This document shows positions 16,568-25,016 of a DNA stretch of 64,000 bases, piece by piece (position 1 is the first letter of the stretch; every line of letters starts with the position of its first letter). The stretch lies in NCBI RefSeq assembly GCF_001552075.1, contig NZ_BCQM01000010.1, forward strand, positions 37,225 to 101,224, given 5' to 3'. The notes under the pieces were generated by a model. The model saw only the letters and a list, made by a program, of their open reading frames with translations. It did not search any database and was not told the origin of the DNA. The DNA comes from Arthrobacter luteolus NBRC 107841. GTDB lineage: Bacteria; Actinomycetota; Actinomycetes; Actinomycetales; Micrococcaceae. Made by a program: the position numbers and the translations under genes.

Positions 16568-17523
16568 TGAGCCAATCCCAGCCTCCAACCCAGGCTGGCG
16601 GTTCCCCGTCTCCTGAGGCAGGCCCGGCAGCGAAGGGCACGGATATGAGCGTTCCTGACGGACGACGGGCACGTAACTCCGCTGCCCGCAAGCGTGCCGA
16701 ACGCAAGCCTTCGAAAGCGGGGCGGAACCTGCCCGCTGCCATAGCAGTCGGCGTCGTCCTCCTGGGCGCCCTCATGGTGGGCCTGCTGTTCAGCCCGCTG
16801 GCGATCGTGGCTATTGCCGCAGCCTTCTCCGTCGTCGGCGTCTGGGAGGTCTCCCGTGCGCTGGAGGTGCGCGGAATCAAGGTTCCGCACGTGCCGGTGC
16901 TGGTGGGATCCGTAGCCGTGCCGCTGGCAGCCTATTTCGGCGGCACCGAAGCCCTGGCGTTTGCGCTGGCCGGGACCGGCATCGCGATCCTGCTGTGGCG
17001 GGCCATCGATACGGCTCAGGACGCCCTGCGCAGCATCCTCGCCGGCGTGTTCGTCGTCCTCTGGATTCCGTTCCTGCTCAGCTTCGCCCTGCTGCTCCTC
17101 CGCGAGCCGGAAGGGCAGATCAGGGTCGCTGTCCTGCTGCTGCTGGTGGTTGCCAATGACACCTGCGGATACCTGGTGGGAGCCCTCACCGGCAAGCATC
17201 CGATGGCCCCGAAGATCAGCCCCAAGAAATCCTGGGAAGGGTTTGGCGGATCAGTTGCCGGTGCCACCATCGTTGGCATTCTCGCGGCCGTACTTTTCCT
17301 GGACCAGCCGTGGTGGTTCGGCCTGGTGCTGGCGGTAGCCACAGTTGCGGCGGCGACGGCCGGTGACTTCTCGGAATCGATGATCAAACGCGAGCTGGGC
17401 GTGAAGGATATGTCCAACCTGCTGCCCGGCCACGGCGGAGCCATGGACCGCCTGGATTCGGTGGTTTTCGCTTCTCCGGTGGTCTTCCTGCTCTCCGTCC
17501 TGCTGGTGCCCGGGGCAATGTAG
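16567..17523 (+). CDS. cdsA: Phosphatidate cytidylyltransferase
   Basis: The 318-residue polytopic membrane enzyme makes CDP-diacylglycerol from phosphatidate and CTP, the branch point to all phospholipids. The family signature is complete in SMIKRELGVKDMSNLLPGHG followed by GAMDRLDS. About eight membrane segments precede it. The first 55 residues are a polar, basic cytoplasmic extension (RKRAERKPSKAGRN), often seen in actinobacteria. The start overlaps the frr stop. Together with the CDP-alcohol phosphatidyltransferase at 7088 it defines the local phospholipid route. Confidence 0.96.
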   Translation: MSQSQPPTQAGGSPSPEAGPAAKGTDMSVPDGRRARNSAARKRAERKPSKAGRNLPAAIAVGVVLLGALMVGLLFSPLAIVAIAAAFSVVGVWEVSRALEVRGIKVPHVPVLVGSVAVPLAAYFGGTEALAFALAGTGIAILLWRAIDTAQDALRSILAGVFVVLWIPFLLSFALLLLREPEGQIRVAVLLLLVVANDTCGYLVGALTGKHPMAPKISPKKSWEGFGGSVAGATIVGILAAVLFLDQPWWFGLVLAVATVAAATAGDFSESMIKRELGVKDMSNLLPGHGGAMDRLDSVVFASPVVFLLSVLLVPGAM

Positions 17524-17635
17524 CGCCCGGCCGGGGAGTCTTTACCGGGTCCCGGGCCGGTTTGCACGTAAGATATTTTCGACGGTCCCGCATCCCGTGG
17601 CGGAAGAAGACTTGACACTAAAGGATTAGTTGACC

Positions 17636-18214
17636 ATGAACGATGTGAGGCAGGCCAGTGCCCCCTTTGAGCGTGTGGGCCGCAGGGAGTACGGCTACAA
17701 CGTCCGCCAGGTCGACGATTTCCTGACCAGGGCCCGGAATTACTACAACTCTGAAAAACCTGGAGCGAAAGTCATTACCAGCACTCACGTCCGTTCCATG
17801 GCCTTCGACCCCGCCAAGGGCGGCTACGAAGCACAGGCAGTCGACGCAGCCCTGGACCGGCTGGAAGATGTTTTCTCCCAGCGTGAGCGCGACCGCCTCA
17901 TTCAGGAAAAGGGCGAAGAAGCCTGGCTGCTCCAGATCGGCCGTACATCAGCCGTCCTGCGGGCACGCCTGCACCGTAAACCGGGGGAGCGGTTCCGCCG
18001 TCCGTCCAAAAAACGGGCGCACAGTTACAACGTGCGGGACGTCGACGCGCTGTGCAACGAACTCCTCGGCTACTTCGAACACGACAAGCCGTTGAGCGTC
18101 GACGTCGTCCGCAGGGCCGTCTTCCGCGAAGCCAAGGGCGACGCAGGCTATGAGGAAACCCAGGTGGACGCATTCCTGGACCGCGTCGTCGAACTCATGG
18201 CCGCAATCGACTAA
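17636..18214 (+). CDS. DivIVA-domain protein with an internal duplication
   Basis: The 192-residue protein is built from two similar halves. Half 1 (about residues 12-80) has YGYNVRQVDDFLTRARNYY and GGYEAQAVDAALDRLEDVF. Half 2 (about 125-190) has HSYNVRDVDALCNELLGYF and AGYEETQVDAFLDRVVELM. Each pairs a YNVR-x-VD motif with a GYE-x3-VD motif, as in DivIVA-domain repeat proteins of actinobacteria. The long coiled coil of true DivIVA/Wag31 is absent. A role near the envelope or division machinery is plausible but unproven. ATG 17636 follows AAGGA; a TTG at 17630 is an alternative. Confidence 0.8.
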   Translation: MNDVRQASAPFERVGRREYGYNVRQVDDFLTRARNYYNSEKPGAKVITSTHVRSMAFDPAKGGYEAQAVDAALDRLEDVFSQRERDRLIQEKGEEAWLLQIGRTSAVLRARLHRKPGERFRRPSKKRAHSYNVRDVDALCNELLGYFEHDKPLSVDVVRRAVFREAKGDAGYEETQVDAFLDRVVELMAAID

Positions 18215-18242
18215 CTAGCAGAGGACCGAAACACCGGCGCTG

Positions 18243-19730
18243 CTAGCGGCTGACCCGGCGCTCAGGGGTATGTAGCCTGGCCAGGAACCGTGCGGTTCCC
18301 GCCGGCACCGCACCCGGGCCCCGCAGCGAGGCCCCCACGGTAACCGCAAACGCTGCCGGAACCGTCCACGCGGCAGGCTGCTCCAGCCAGACCGGCACAG
18401 CAGCTCCGGAGAGGGAGAGCACGCCGCCGGCCACGATGGCTCCGCCGCAGAGCAGTGCTCCGGTGAGCATCCCGGCCACCGCGCCGGCCGCCGTGAGCCG
18501 CCGCCACCAGATACCCAGCAGCAGCAGGGGGCACAGCGTGGACGCCGTGAACGCAAAGACCATCCCCACGCTGCCGGCCAGCGCCTGCGTGTTCGTCAGC
18601 AGGGCCAGGCCCAGCGGAACCGCCCCGGCCAGCAGGGTTCCGGCGCGGAATCCGCTGACGCTGCCGCGGAACAGCTCCTGGCTGATCACCCCCGCGAGGG
18701 ACACGATCAGCCCGCTGCTGGTGGAGAGGAAAGCGGCGAACGCTCCCGCCGTCACGCAGGCTGCCAGCAGGTCGCCCAGCGCGCCGTCAAAAATCTGTGC
18801 AGGCAGCAGCAGGACGGTGGCGTCCGCATTGCCCTCCACCGCCAGCTCCGGCAGGTAGACCCGGCCAAGGATCCCGTAGAGGGTGGGGAAAACGTAGAAC
18901 ACGGACAGCAGTCCAAGCACAATCAGGGTGGTGCGCCGGGCGGAGACGCCGTCGGGATTGGTATAAAACCGCACCAGGACATGCGGCAGGCCCAGCGTGC
19001 CGCAGAGCAGCGCGATGCTCAGCGAGACATTGCGGTAAACAGAGTCCGCCATGACCGGATCCAGCCCGGACGCAAAGGCTGCGCCGTTGCCGGTCCAGGA
19101 GGTACCTTCGGCGCCGAGCCGGAAGAGGATAAAGAGGACAGGTACGGCCAGGGCCGCCAGCTTGAGCCAGTACTGGAAGGCCTGGACGAAGGTGATGGAG
19201 CGCATTCCACCGCTCAGCACGCTCAGGCACACAATCACCACCACTGCCGCGGACCCAACCCATCCGGGCAGGCCGGTGGTCAGGCTGACGGTCAGGGCGG
19301 CACCGTGCAGCTGTGGAACGATGTACAGCCAGCCGACCGCCACCACCAGCAGGCTGGTGACCCGGCGGGCCGGCAGGGACTCCAGCCTTGCCCGGGCGAA
19401 GTCCGGAACCGTGTACGCGCCCGACCGGCGCAGGGGAGCCGCCACGAACAGCAGCAGCATCAGGTAGCCGGCCGTGTATCCGATGGGGAACCACAGGGCA
19501 TCGGCCCCGGAGACCAGCACCAGGCCGGCGATTCCCAGGAAACTCGCCGCGGAAAGATACTCGCCGCCGATCGCTGAGGCGTTCCACCACGGTTTCACGG
19601 TTCGGGACGCAACATAGAAATCGCTGGTGGTGCGGGAAATCCGCAGCCCGTAGGCACCGATCAGCAGGGTTGCGGCGGTCACGGCGGCCAGGGCAGCGTA
19701 TCCGACGCCGGCACTCACCTCCCAGGTCAC
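18243..19730 (-). CDS. Sodium:solute symporter, acetate/monocarboxylate type
   Basis: The 495-residue SSS-family protein has about 13 membrane segments. Family marks include DFYVASRTVKPWWNASAIGGEYLSAASFLG, LSGGMRSITFVQAFQYWLKL, LGLPHVLVRFYTNPDG and the Na+-site region AAFLSTSSGLIVSLAGVISQE. It should import acetate or a related short monocarboxylate with Na+. GTG 19730 lies 6 bp after the stop of a small membrane-protein gene. The gene is last in a minus-strand run behind a histidine kinase and LytTR regulator, so it is probably their target. It is clearly diverged from the second symporter at 22663. Confidence 0.87.
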   Translation of the reverse strand: MTWEVSAGVGYAALAAVTAATLLIGAYGLRISRTTSDFYVASRTVKPWWNASAIGGEYLSAASFLGIAGLVLVSGADALWFPIGYTAGYLMLLLFVAAPLRRSGAYTVPDFARARLESLPARRVTSLLVVAVGWLYIVPQLHGAALTVSLTTGLPGWVGSAAVVVIVCLSVLSGGMRSITFVQAFQYWLKLAALAVPVLFILFRLGAEGTSWTGNGAAFASGLDPVMADSVYRNVSLSIALLCGTLGLPHVLVRFYTNPDGVSARRTTLIVLGLLSVFYVFPTLYGILGRVYLPELAVEGNADATVLLLPAQIFDGALGDLLAACVTAGAFAAFLSTSSGLIVSLAGVISQELFRGSVSGFRAGTLLAGAVPLGLALLTNTQALAGSVGMVFAFTASTLCPLLLLGIWWRRLTAAGAVAGMLTGALLCGGAIVAGGVLSLSGAAVPVWLEQPAAWTVPAAFAVTVGASLRGPGAVPAGTARFLARLHTPERRVSR

Positions 19731-19736
19731 GCGGGG

Positions 19737-20114
19737 CTACGCATCGTCGAGCAGGTCCTGGAAACGGGCCTCGTTCCGGTTGGCGCTGCGCACATACAAC
19801 GCCCCGCTGACAATCACCAGCGGATACACGCCCAGGCCGAGCAGCAGCCAGGGCACCGGAATGCCGAATGCCGCCAGTTCACCGATCTCCGGGACGGCTG
19901 CGAGCAGCAGCGGAACACCGAGCAGGATCAGGCCGAATCCTCCGGCCACCACCAGAGACAGCCGCAGCTGCGACCGGATCAGGGAGGACAGGAAGACTTC
20001 CCCCACCTCGGACTGCTCATCGAGTTCGCGGGCAACCGGGAAAACCGGCGCGGCTGAGCCTGGGCGGGACGGGGCGGTCACCCGGACCCGCTGCGGGCGG
20101 TTTTCAGCGGTCAT
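19737..20114 (-). CDS. Small two-TM membrane protein, DUF485-like partner of the symporter
   Basis: The 125-residue protein has a charged N-terminus and two hydrophobic hairpin segments (LSLVVAGGFGLILLGVPLLLAAV and VPWLLLGLGVYPLVIVSGALYV). Size, topology and position directly before an SSS symporter match DUF485/YjcH-type partners, but the family motif itself is weak. ATG 20114 overlaps the stop of the LytTR gene (ATGA), so translation is coupled to the regulator. The frame is open to 20300, but that upstream part lies inside the regulator gene. Confidence 0.7.
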   Translation of the reverse strand: MTAENRPQRVRVTAPSRPGSAAPVFPVARELDEQSEVGEVFLSSLIRSQLRLSLVVAGGFGLILLGVPLLLAAVPEIGELAAFGIPVPWLLLGLGVYPLVIVSGALYVRSANRNEARFQDLLDDA

Positions 20115-20860
20115 GCGGTGGGCCTGACCCGGCCGGTGGCCAGTGTGCTGCGCACTGTCGGCAGGTGCCTGCGGCTGACCGGCAGCTCCACCGTGCCAAT
20201 GCGGATACTGGCGCGGCCTGCGGAGAGCCGAACCTGCCGGATCTGGTGCCGCGCCACCAAATACGAGCGGTGGATGCGAAGGAAGCCGGCGTCCGCCCAC
20301 TGCGCTTCAAGTTCCGCCAGCGGAATCCTGATCAGGTAGCTGGTTTCCGCGGTGTGCAGCCGGGCGTAATCGCCCTGCGCCTGGACATACCGGATATCCT
20401 CGCGCCGGATCATCCGGGTGGTGGCCCCCTGGACGACCGTCACCACATCGCCGCCGCCGGCTGCCGCCGGCTCCGCGCCGGCCAGCGACTCGCTGATCCG
20501 CCGCACCGACTCGGCCAGCCGCTCGGGGCGCACCGGTTTCAGCAGGTAGTCCAGGGCCGCGAGTTCGAAGGCATCCAGCGCGTGCTCTTCATCGGCGGTG
20601 ACAAAAACGACGGCGGGCGGACGTTCGCTGCGGGCGAGGGCACGTGCGATGTCCAGCCCGGACAGTGCGGGCATGTGGATGTCCAGGAAAATGGCGTCGA
20701 CGTCGGCGGTCTCGAGTGCGTGGAGGGCCTGGGCCCCGCTGGAGGCACGCAGGATGGTCCCGATCCGGGCGTCCCGGCCCAGCAGGAACGCCAGTTCCTC
20801 CACTGCCGGCGCTTCGTCGTCGACAACCACCACGTTCAGCAGCTTTGCGGATTTGGACAT
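20111..20860 (-). CDS. LytTR-family response regulator
   Basis: The 249-residue protein has an N-terminal receiver domain (VVVVDDEAPAVEELAFLL, phosphoacceptor D60 in FLDIHMPALSGLDIA, conserved KP in DYLLKPVRPERL). A C-terminal LytTR DNA-binding domain lies at about residues 145-245 (IRYVQAQGDYARLHT, FLRIHRSYLVARHQIRQV). It is the cognate partner of the kinase that ends 19 bp upstream. Overlap with the next gene and the symporter downstream suggest it controls acetate uptake, as for LytS/LytTR-type systems sensing pyruvate or acetate in other bacteria. ATG 20860 is chosen as the family start. Confidence 0.93.
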   Translation of the reverse strand: MSKSAKLLNVVVVDDEAPAVEELAFLLGRDARIGTILRASSGAQALHALETADVDAIFLDIHMPALSGLDIARALARSERPPAVVFVTADEEHALDAFELAALDYLLKPVRPERLAESVRRISESLAGAEPAAAGGGDVVTVVQGATTRMIRREDIRYVQAQGDYARLHTAETSYLIRIPLAELEAQWADAGFLRIHRSYLVARHQIRQVRLSAGRASIRIGTVELPVSRRHLPTVRSTLATGRVRPTA

Positions 20861-20879
20861 GTGACACAGACTACTTGCT

Positions 20880-22076
20880 CTAGGTTCGATGTCCGGGCTG
20901 CGACTTGGGCACACGCATCGTGATGAGCATTCCGGCACCCTCGGCCGTGTCGATCACCAGGCCGTGGGCATCACCGTAGAGCTGGCGAAGGCGCACATCG
21001 ACATTGCGCAGCCCCACATGATCCCCGTCGGCGTGTCCCGCGAGCAGTGTGCGCAGCGCGTCCGGATCCATACCCACACCGTTGTCCTCCACGGTAATCT
21101 CCGCCATCGCCCCGGCATCACGGGCGGAAATGGAGATCTGCCCAACGCCGTCGATCGCCTCCAGGCCATGCCGCACCGAATTCTCCACCAGCGGCTGCAG
21201 AGACAGGAACGGGATGACGGCGCCCAGGACCTCGGGACTGATCTGCAGGCTGACCTTCAGGCGTTCGCCGAAGCGGGCCCGTTCCAGCAGCAGGTAGCGG
21301 TCAATGGAGGTCAGCTCTTCGGCCAGCGTGGTGAAATCTCCGTGCCGGCGGAACGAGTACCGGGTGAAATCGGCGAACTCCACCACCAGTTCCCGCGCCC
21401 GGGCGGGGTCCGTGTTGATGTAGGAGGCGATGGCGTTCAGCGAGTTGTAGATGAAATGCGGGCTGATCTGGGCCCGCAGGGCTTTCACCTCGGCTTCCAT
21501 CAGCAGGGCACGCGAGGTGTCGAGCTCGGTCAGTTCCAGCTGCGCCGCCACCCAGTCGGCCACATCGTTCGTGGCGCGGATGAGCCCGGCGCTGAGCGCC
21601 GGGGCGAAAACCCCCAGCGTTCCTGCCGCCTGCCCGTTCACCCGCAGCGGGCAGATGAGCAGCTCACCGCCGTCGTCAAGGCCCAGCGCCCGCAGCGCCG
21701 GACCGCGGAATACCTTGGTGCGGCCGCTGTCCTGGACACCCCGCGCGGCCAGCAGCACACGCTCGCGGCGTTCCGGAGTGTCCGCCAGTGAGCCCTCCCA
21801 GGCGAGCACCGCAGAGGTATCTGTCAGCAGCAGCGTCTCGCACCGCAGCAGCCCCCGCAGATGCCGGCTCGCGCGGGACGCACCGGCCGGCGTCAGGCCG
21901 GACCTCAAATGCCTGGCCGCCAGTGATGCGGTGTGCAGGGTGGCGTACGCAGCCCGCTCAGCGTCGGTGCCCAAATCGCGCTGCGAGCGGCTCAGCCGGT
22001 AGCCGAGAGCACCTACCGCCGCGAGCGTGAGCACGGCAATGGCGCAGACCAGGGCGACGTCGACGGCTGCAGGCAT
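20880..22076 (-). CDS. Sensor histidine kinase (LytS/YehU-type)
   Basis: The 398-residue kinase has one N-terminal membrane helix (VALVCAIAVLTLAAVGALGY) and a GAF-like middle region at about residues 75-185. The His_kinase domain follows, with the phosphorylated histidine in QISPHFIYNSLNAIASYI (about residue 206). The ATPase domain has PLVENSVRHGL and EDNGVGMDPDAL. With a single helix and no large outside domain it probably senses an intracellular or membrane cue, or the transporter itself. ATG 22076 has TAGGGT exactly 6 nt upstream and no ribosome site, so the mRNA is probably leaderless. Confidence 0.92.
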   Translation of the reverse strand: MPAAVDVALVCAIAVLTLAAVGALGYRLSRSQRDLGTDAERAAYATLHTASLAARHLRSGLTPAGASRASRHLRGLLRCETLLLTDTSAVLAWEGSLADTPERRERVLLAARGVQDSGRTKVFRGPALRALGLDDGGELLICPLRVNGQAAGTLGVFAPALSAGLIRATNDVADWVAAQLELTELDTSRALLMEAEVKALRAQISPHFIYNSLNAIASYINTDPARARELVVEFADFTRYSFRRHGDFTTLAEELTSIDRYLLLERARFGERLKVSLQISPEVLGAVIPFLSLQPLVENSVRHGLEAIDGVGQISISARDAGAMAEITVEDNGVGMDPDALRTLLAGHADGDHVGLRNVDVRLRQLYGDAHGLVIDTAEGAGMLITMRVPKSQPGHRT

Positions 22077-22198
22077 GCCTAAACCCTACCCAGTCCCGCG
22101 ACGGTCAACCGGCCGCTGACATGCCGTTGGGCGCACGGAACGGTCCGTTCACCGACCTGGGCGCGGCGAAAGTGGCAGGAGGCTCCCGGAGTTGGAAA

Positions 22199-22214
22199 AG
22201 TGATGGCCATCACA
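22199..22214 (+). promoter_or_regulatory. CRP/GlxR-type site before the DUF485-actP operon
   Basis: AGTGATGGCCATCACA matches TGTGA-N6-TCACA at all but one position and contains the perfect 14-bp palindrome GTGATGGCCATCAC. It lies 80 bp before the DUF485 start codon, in the gap between the divergent kinase and symporter operons. cAMP-dependent CRP-type control of acetate uptake is known in Corynebacterium (GlxR); the link here is inferred. Confidence 0.6.
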
Positions 22215-22294
22215 GACGGTGCGTGGTGTTCGGGGTCCGTTACGGTTCCCGGACCCGGATGCCGTACCGCACGTGCCCAACCCAAGGAGGAGAG

Positions 22295-22666
22295 ATGGCT
22301 GAACACCAGCCACAATCACACCCCGGAAGCGCGGCACCGGTCGACTTCCAGGAAGTCCAGCGGTCGCCTCGGTTCCAGGAGCTGCGCAAACGCCAGCGCA
22401 GCTTCATCTTTCCCATGGCCGCAGTCTTCCTGATCTGGTACTTCGCTTACGTCCTGCTCGCTGACTACGCCCACGAATTCATGTCGACGCCAGTGTTCGG
22501 CAACGTCAACATCGGCATCATTCTGGGCCTGCTGCAGTTTGTCAGCACGTTCGGCATCACCATGTGGTACGTCAGCTACGCCAACCGCCGGATGGACCCG
22601 ATTGCTGCTGAACTGCGCGGGGAACTCGAAGCCAAGGGCGTATCCCTTCCGGAGGAGACCAAATGA
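22295..22666 (+). CDS. DUF485 membrane protein
   Basis: The 123-residue protein has two membrane segments (FPMAAVFLIWYFAYVLLADYA and NIGIILGLLQFVSTFGITMWYV). The DUF485 marks are SPRFQELRKRQRSFIFP, the segment YAHEFMSTPVFGNVNIGI, and YVSYANRRMDPIAAELR. It is the usual small partner encoded before ActP/MctC-type acetate symporters; its exact role is unknown. ATG 22295 follows a very strong AAGGAGGAGA. Its stop overlaps the symporter start by four bases (ATGA). Confidence 0.94.
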   Translation: MAEHQPQSHPGSAAPVDFQEVQRSPRFQELRKRQRSFIFPMAAVFLIWYFAYVLLADYAHEFMSTPVFGNVNIGIILGLLQFVSTFGITMWYVSYANRRMDPIAAELRGELEAKGVSLPEETK

Positions 22667-24285
22667 ACACGCTGAACATCTCCGCCACCGTCACCGCGGA
22701 GAAGGTGCAGGAGAGCGGCTGGCTGAACATGCTGATTTTCGGCCTGTTCGTCGCTGTCACGCTTGTGGTGGTGCTCCGTGCCAGCCGCAACAATAAGACC
22801 GCGGCGGACTACTACGCTGCCGGACGTTCCTTCACCGGACCGCAGAACGGAACCGCCATTGCCGGCGATTACCTCTCGGCGGCGTCCTTCCTGGGCATTG
22901 TCGGCGCCATTGCGATCAACGGCTATGACGGGTTCCTGTACTCGATCGGCTTCCTCGTCGCCTGGCTCGTGGCCCTGCTGCTGGTGGCTGAAATGCTGCG
23001 CAACACCGGCAAATTCACCATGGCGGACGTATTGTCCTTCCGGCTCAAGCAGCGCCCCGTGCGCATCGCCGCCGCGATCACCACGCTGGCGGTCTGCTTC
23101 TTCTACCTGCTGGCGCAGATGGCGGGCGCCGGCGGACTCGTGTCCCTGCTGATGGGCATTGACTCCAAGATCGGCCAGTCCCTGGTGATCACGATCGTTG
23201 GCGCCCTGATGATCATCTACGTACTGGTTGGCGGGATGAAGGGCACCACCTGGGTGCAGATCATCAAGGCCTGCCTGCTGATCGCCGGCACCGCCGTGAT
23301 GACGGTCTGGGTTCTTGCCCTGAACGGCTTCAACCTCTCGGAGCTGCTGGGTGCCGCCGTCGAGACCTCAGGCAACGCCGCGATCCTGGATCCGGGACTG
23401 CAGTACGGCAAGTCGGAAACCTCCAAGCTGGACTTCGTCTCGCTCGGCCTGGCCCTGGTCTTTGGCACTGCGGCCCTGCCGCACGTCTTGATGCGCTTCT
23501 ACACGGTGCCGACCGCCAAGGAAGCCCGGCGCTCCGTGGTCTGGGCGATCTGGCTGATCGGCCTCTTCTACCTGTTCACCCTGGTGCTCGGCTACGGTGC
23601 CGCCGCCATGATTGACCGCGAAACCATCACCTCCGCCCCGGGTGGAGTGAACTCGGCTGCTCCGCTGCTGGCCTTCGCGCTCGGCGGTCCGGTGCTGCTG
23701 GGACTCATATCCGCCGTCGCATTCGCCACTATCCTGGCGGTTGTGGCAGGCCTGACCATCACGGCGGCGGCGTCCTTCGCCCATGACATCTACACGAACG
23801 TGGTGCGGAAGGGCAAGGTTGATTCCGAGAGTGAAGTGAAGGTGGCCCGCCGCACGGTGCTGGTCATCGGCGTCGTCTCGATCCTCGGCGGCATTGGAGC
23901 CCAGGGACAGAACGTCGCGTTCCTGGTGGCGCTGGCCTTCGCCGTCGCCGCCAGCGCGAACCTGCCGACCATCCTCTACTCGCTCTACTGGCGCCGCTTC
24001 AATACCCGCGGTGCCCTCTGGAGCATGTACGGCGGCCTGGGCTCGGCCATCGGCCTGATCATCTTCTCGCCGGTGATGTCCGGTGCGGAAACCTCGATGA
24101 TCTCCGGCGTCGACTTCTCCTTCTTCCCGCTGAACAACCCGGGTATCGTCTCGATCCCGCTGGCCTTCTTCCTGGGCTGGCTGGGTACGATCACGAGCAA
24201 GGACAACGAGTCGCCGGAAAAGCAGGCGGAAATGGAAATCCGCTCGCTGACCGGCGTCGGAGCAGAAAAGGCCGTGGACCACTAG
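22663..24285 (+). CDS. actP: Cation/acetate symporter
   Basis: The 540-residue SSS transporter has about 13 membrane segments and is close to ActP/MctC proteins that take up acetate, propionate or pyruvate. Key stretches are DYYAAGRSFTGPQNGTAIAGDYLSAASFLG, LVGGMKGTTWVQIIKACLLI, AALPHVLMRFYTVPTAKEARRS and AVVAGLTITAAASFAHDIYTNVV. It is translationally coupled to the DUF485 gene. A CRP-like site lies before the operon and a strong hairpin after it. It is one of two such symporters around the kinase/LytTR pair. Confidence 0.93.
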   Translation: MNTLNISATVTAEKVQESGWLNMLIFGLFVAVTLVVVLRASRNNKTAADYYAAGRSFTGPQNGTAIAGDYLSAASFLGIVGAIAINGYDGFLYSIGFLVAWLVALLLVAEMLRNTGKFTMADVLSFRLKQRPVRIAAAITTLAVCFFYLLAQMAGAGGLVSLLMGIDSKIGQSLVITIVGALMIIYVLVGGMKGTTWVQIIKACLLIAGTAVMTVWVLALNGFNLSELLGAAVETSGNAAILDPGLQYGKSETSKLDFVSLGLALVFGTAALPHVLMRFYTVPTAKEARRSVVWAIWLIGLFYLFTLVLGYGAAAMIDRETITSAPGGVNSAAPLLAFALGGPVLLGLISAVAFATILAVVAGLTITAAASFAHDIYTNVVRKGKVDSESEVKVARRTVLVIGVVSILGGIGAQGQNVAFLVALAFAVAASANLPTILYSLYWRRFNTRGALWSMYGGLGSAIGLIIFSPVMSGAETSMISGVDFSFFPLNNPGIVSIPLAFFLGWLGTITSKDNESPEKQAEMEIRSLTGVGAEKAVDH

Positions 24286-24308
24286 GTCCGCCGGCCCGAC
24301 AGCGGACA

Positions 24309-24345
24309 GGACAGGCGCCTTCCCCGCAGGGGGAGGCGCCTGTCC
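24309..24345. terminator. Bidirectional hairpin between actP and the Lrp gene
   Basis: A 17-bp stem with one G-U pair (left arm GGACAGGCGCCTTCCCC) closes on a GCA loop. It lies between the convergent actP and lrp-like genes. T-runs are short, but the helix is long enough to serve both directions. Confidence 0.7.
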
Positions 24346-24371
24346 CGTTAAGCCATAAGCCAGCCGGAAGA

Positions 24372-24848
24372 TCAGTCCCCATCGGCCGGGCCGCGGTCCA
24401 GCAGCGGAGCCACCCGGTAGGGGATCAGCTCACCCATCGCCAGGGTGGTGTCGGAGCGTTCGACGCCGGGCACCGCCAGGATGGCCTTGTTGACCCGGAA
24501 CAGGTCCTCGGCATCGACGGCGACCGTCCGCAGCAGGATGTCCGCGGCGCCGGTGAGACCGTGGGCTTCCACTACTTCGGGGATGGCCGAGAGTTCCGCC
24601 GTGATCTCAGCGAGCCGCTGCTGCTGGACGTGGACATGGACAAAGGCCATCAGGGGGTAGCCCAGCGCCACGGGGTTGATCCGGCGTTCGAAGGTGAGGA
24701 AGGCACCCTTGGATTCCATCCTGGAAAGCCGTGCCTGGACAGTGTTGCGGGAGATGCCCAGCCGGCCGGCCAGGGCCACGACAGTCCGCCTCGGATCGGT
24801 GGCCATGGCCCGCAGGACCCTGAAGTCGGTGCCGTCCAAAATCTGCAT
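24372..24848 (-). CDS. Lrp/AsnC-family transcriptional regulator
   Basis: The 158-residue protein has an N-terminal winged HTH (DFRVLRAMATDPRRTVVALAGRLGISRNTVQARLSRMESKGAF) and a C-terminal RAM ligand-binding domain (VHVHVQQQRLAEITAEL, VVEAHGLTGAADILLRTVA). Members sense amino acids or 2-oxoacids and wrap DNA. It is divergent from the branched-chain 2-oxoacid dehydrogenase operon and is its likely regulator; BkdR-type regulators of this family do that job in pseudomonads. ATG 24848 is preferred. TAGCGT lies 8 nt upstream and no ribosome site is seen, so the leader is very short or absent. Confidence 0.9.
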   Translation of the reverse strand: MQILDGTDFRVLRAMATDPRRTVVALAGRLGISRNTVQARLSRMESKGAFLTFERRINPVALGYPLMAFVHVHVQQQRLAEITAELSAIPEVVEAHGLTGAADILLRTVAVDAEDLFRVNKAILAVPGVERSDTTLAMGELIPYRVAPLLDRGPADGD

Positions 24849-24930
24849 AGTGCGCAACGCTAGCACGGCGAAATCGCTCCCGGCAGGGCAGGATGCGCAA
24901 TCCGAGCGGGCACAGTTGTACCGCCTGCCC

Positions 24931-24950
24931 GGTGTGAGTAGTGTCACACC
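24931..24950 (+). promoter_or_regulatory. CRP/GlxR-type palindrome between the Lrp gene and the bkd operon
   Basis: GGTGTGAGTAGTGTCACACC has 7-bp perfect arms around a 6-bp centre, and its inner part is an exact TGTGA-N6-TCACA (24933-24948). It lies about 75 bp before the E1 alpha start and 82 bp from the Lrp start. It is either a CRP/GlxR site or, less likely, the operator of the Lrp protein. Confidence 0.65.
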
Positions 24951-25016
24951 TAACTGGGCAACGGTGCCCGGCAACAGGTTTGAACCCCACCACCCCCGGG
25001 GTTCCACCACGGAAGG

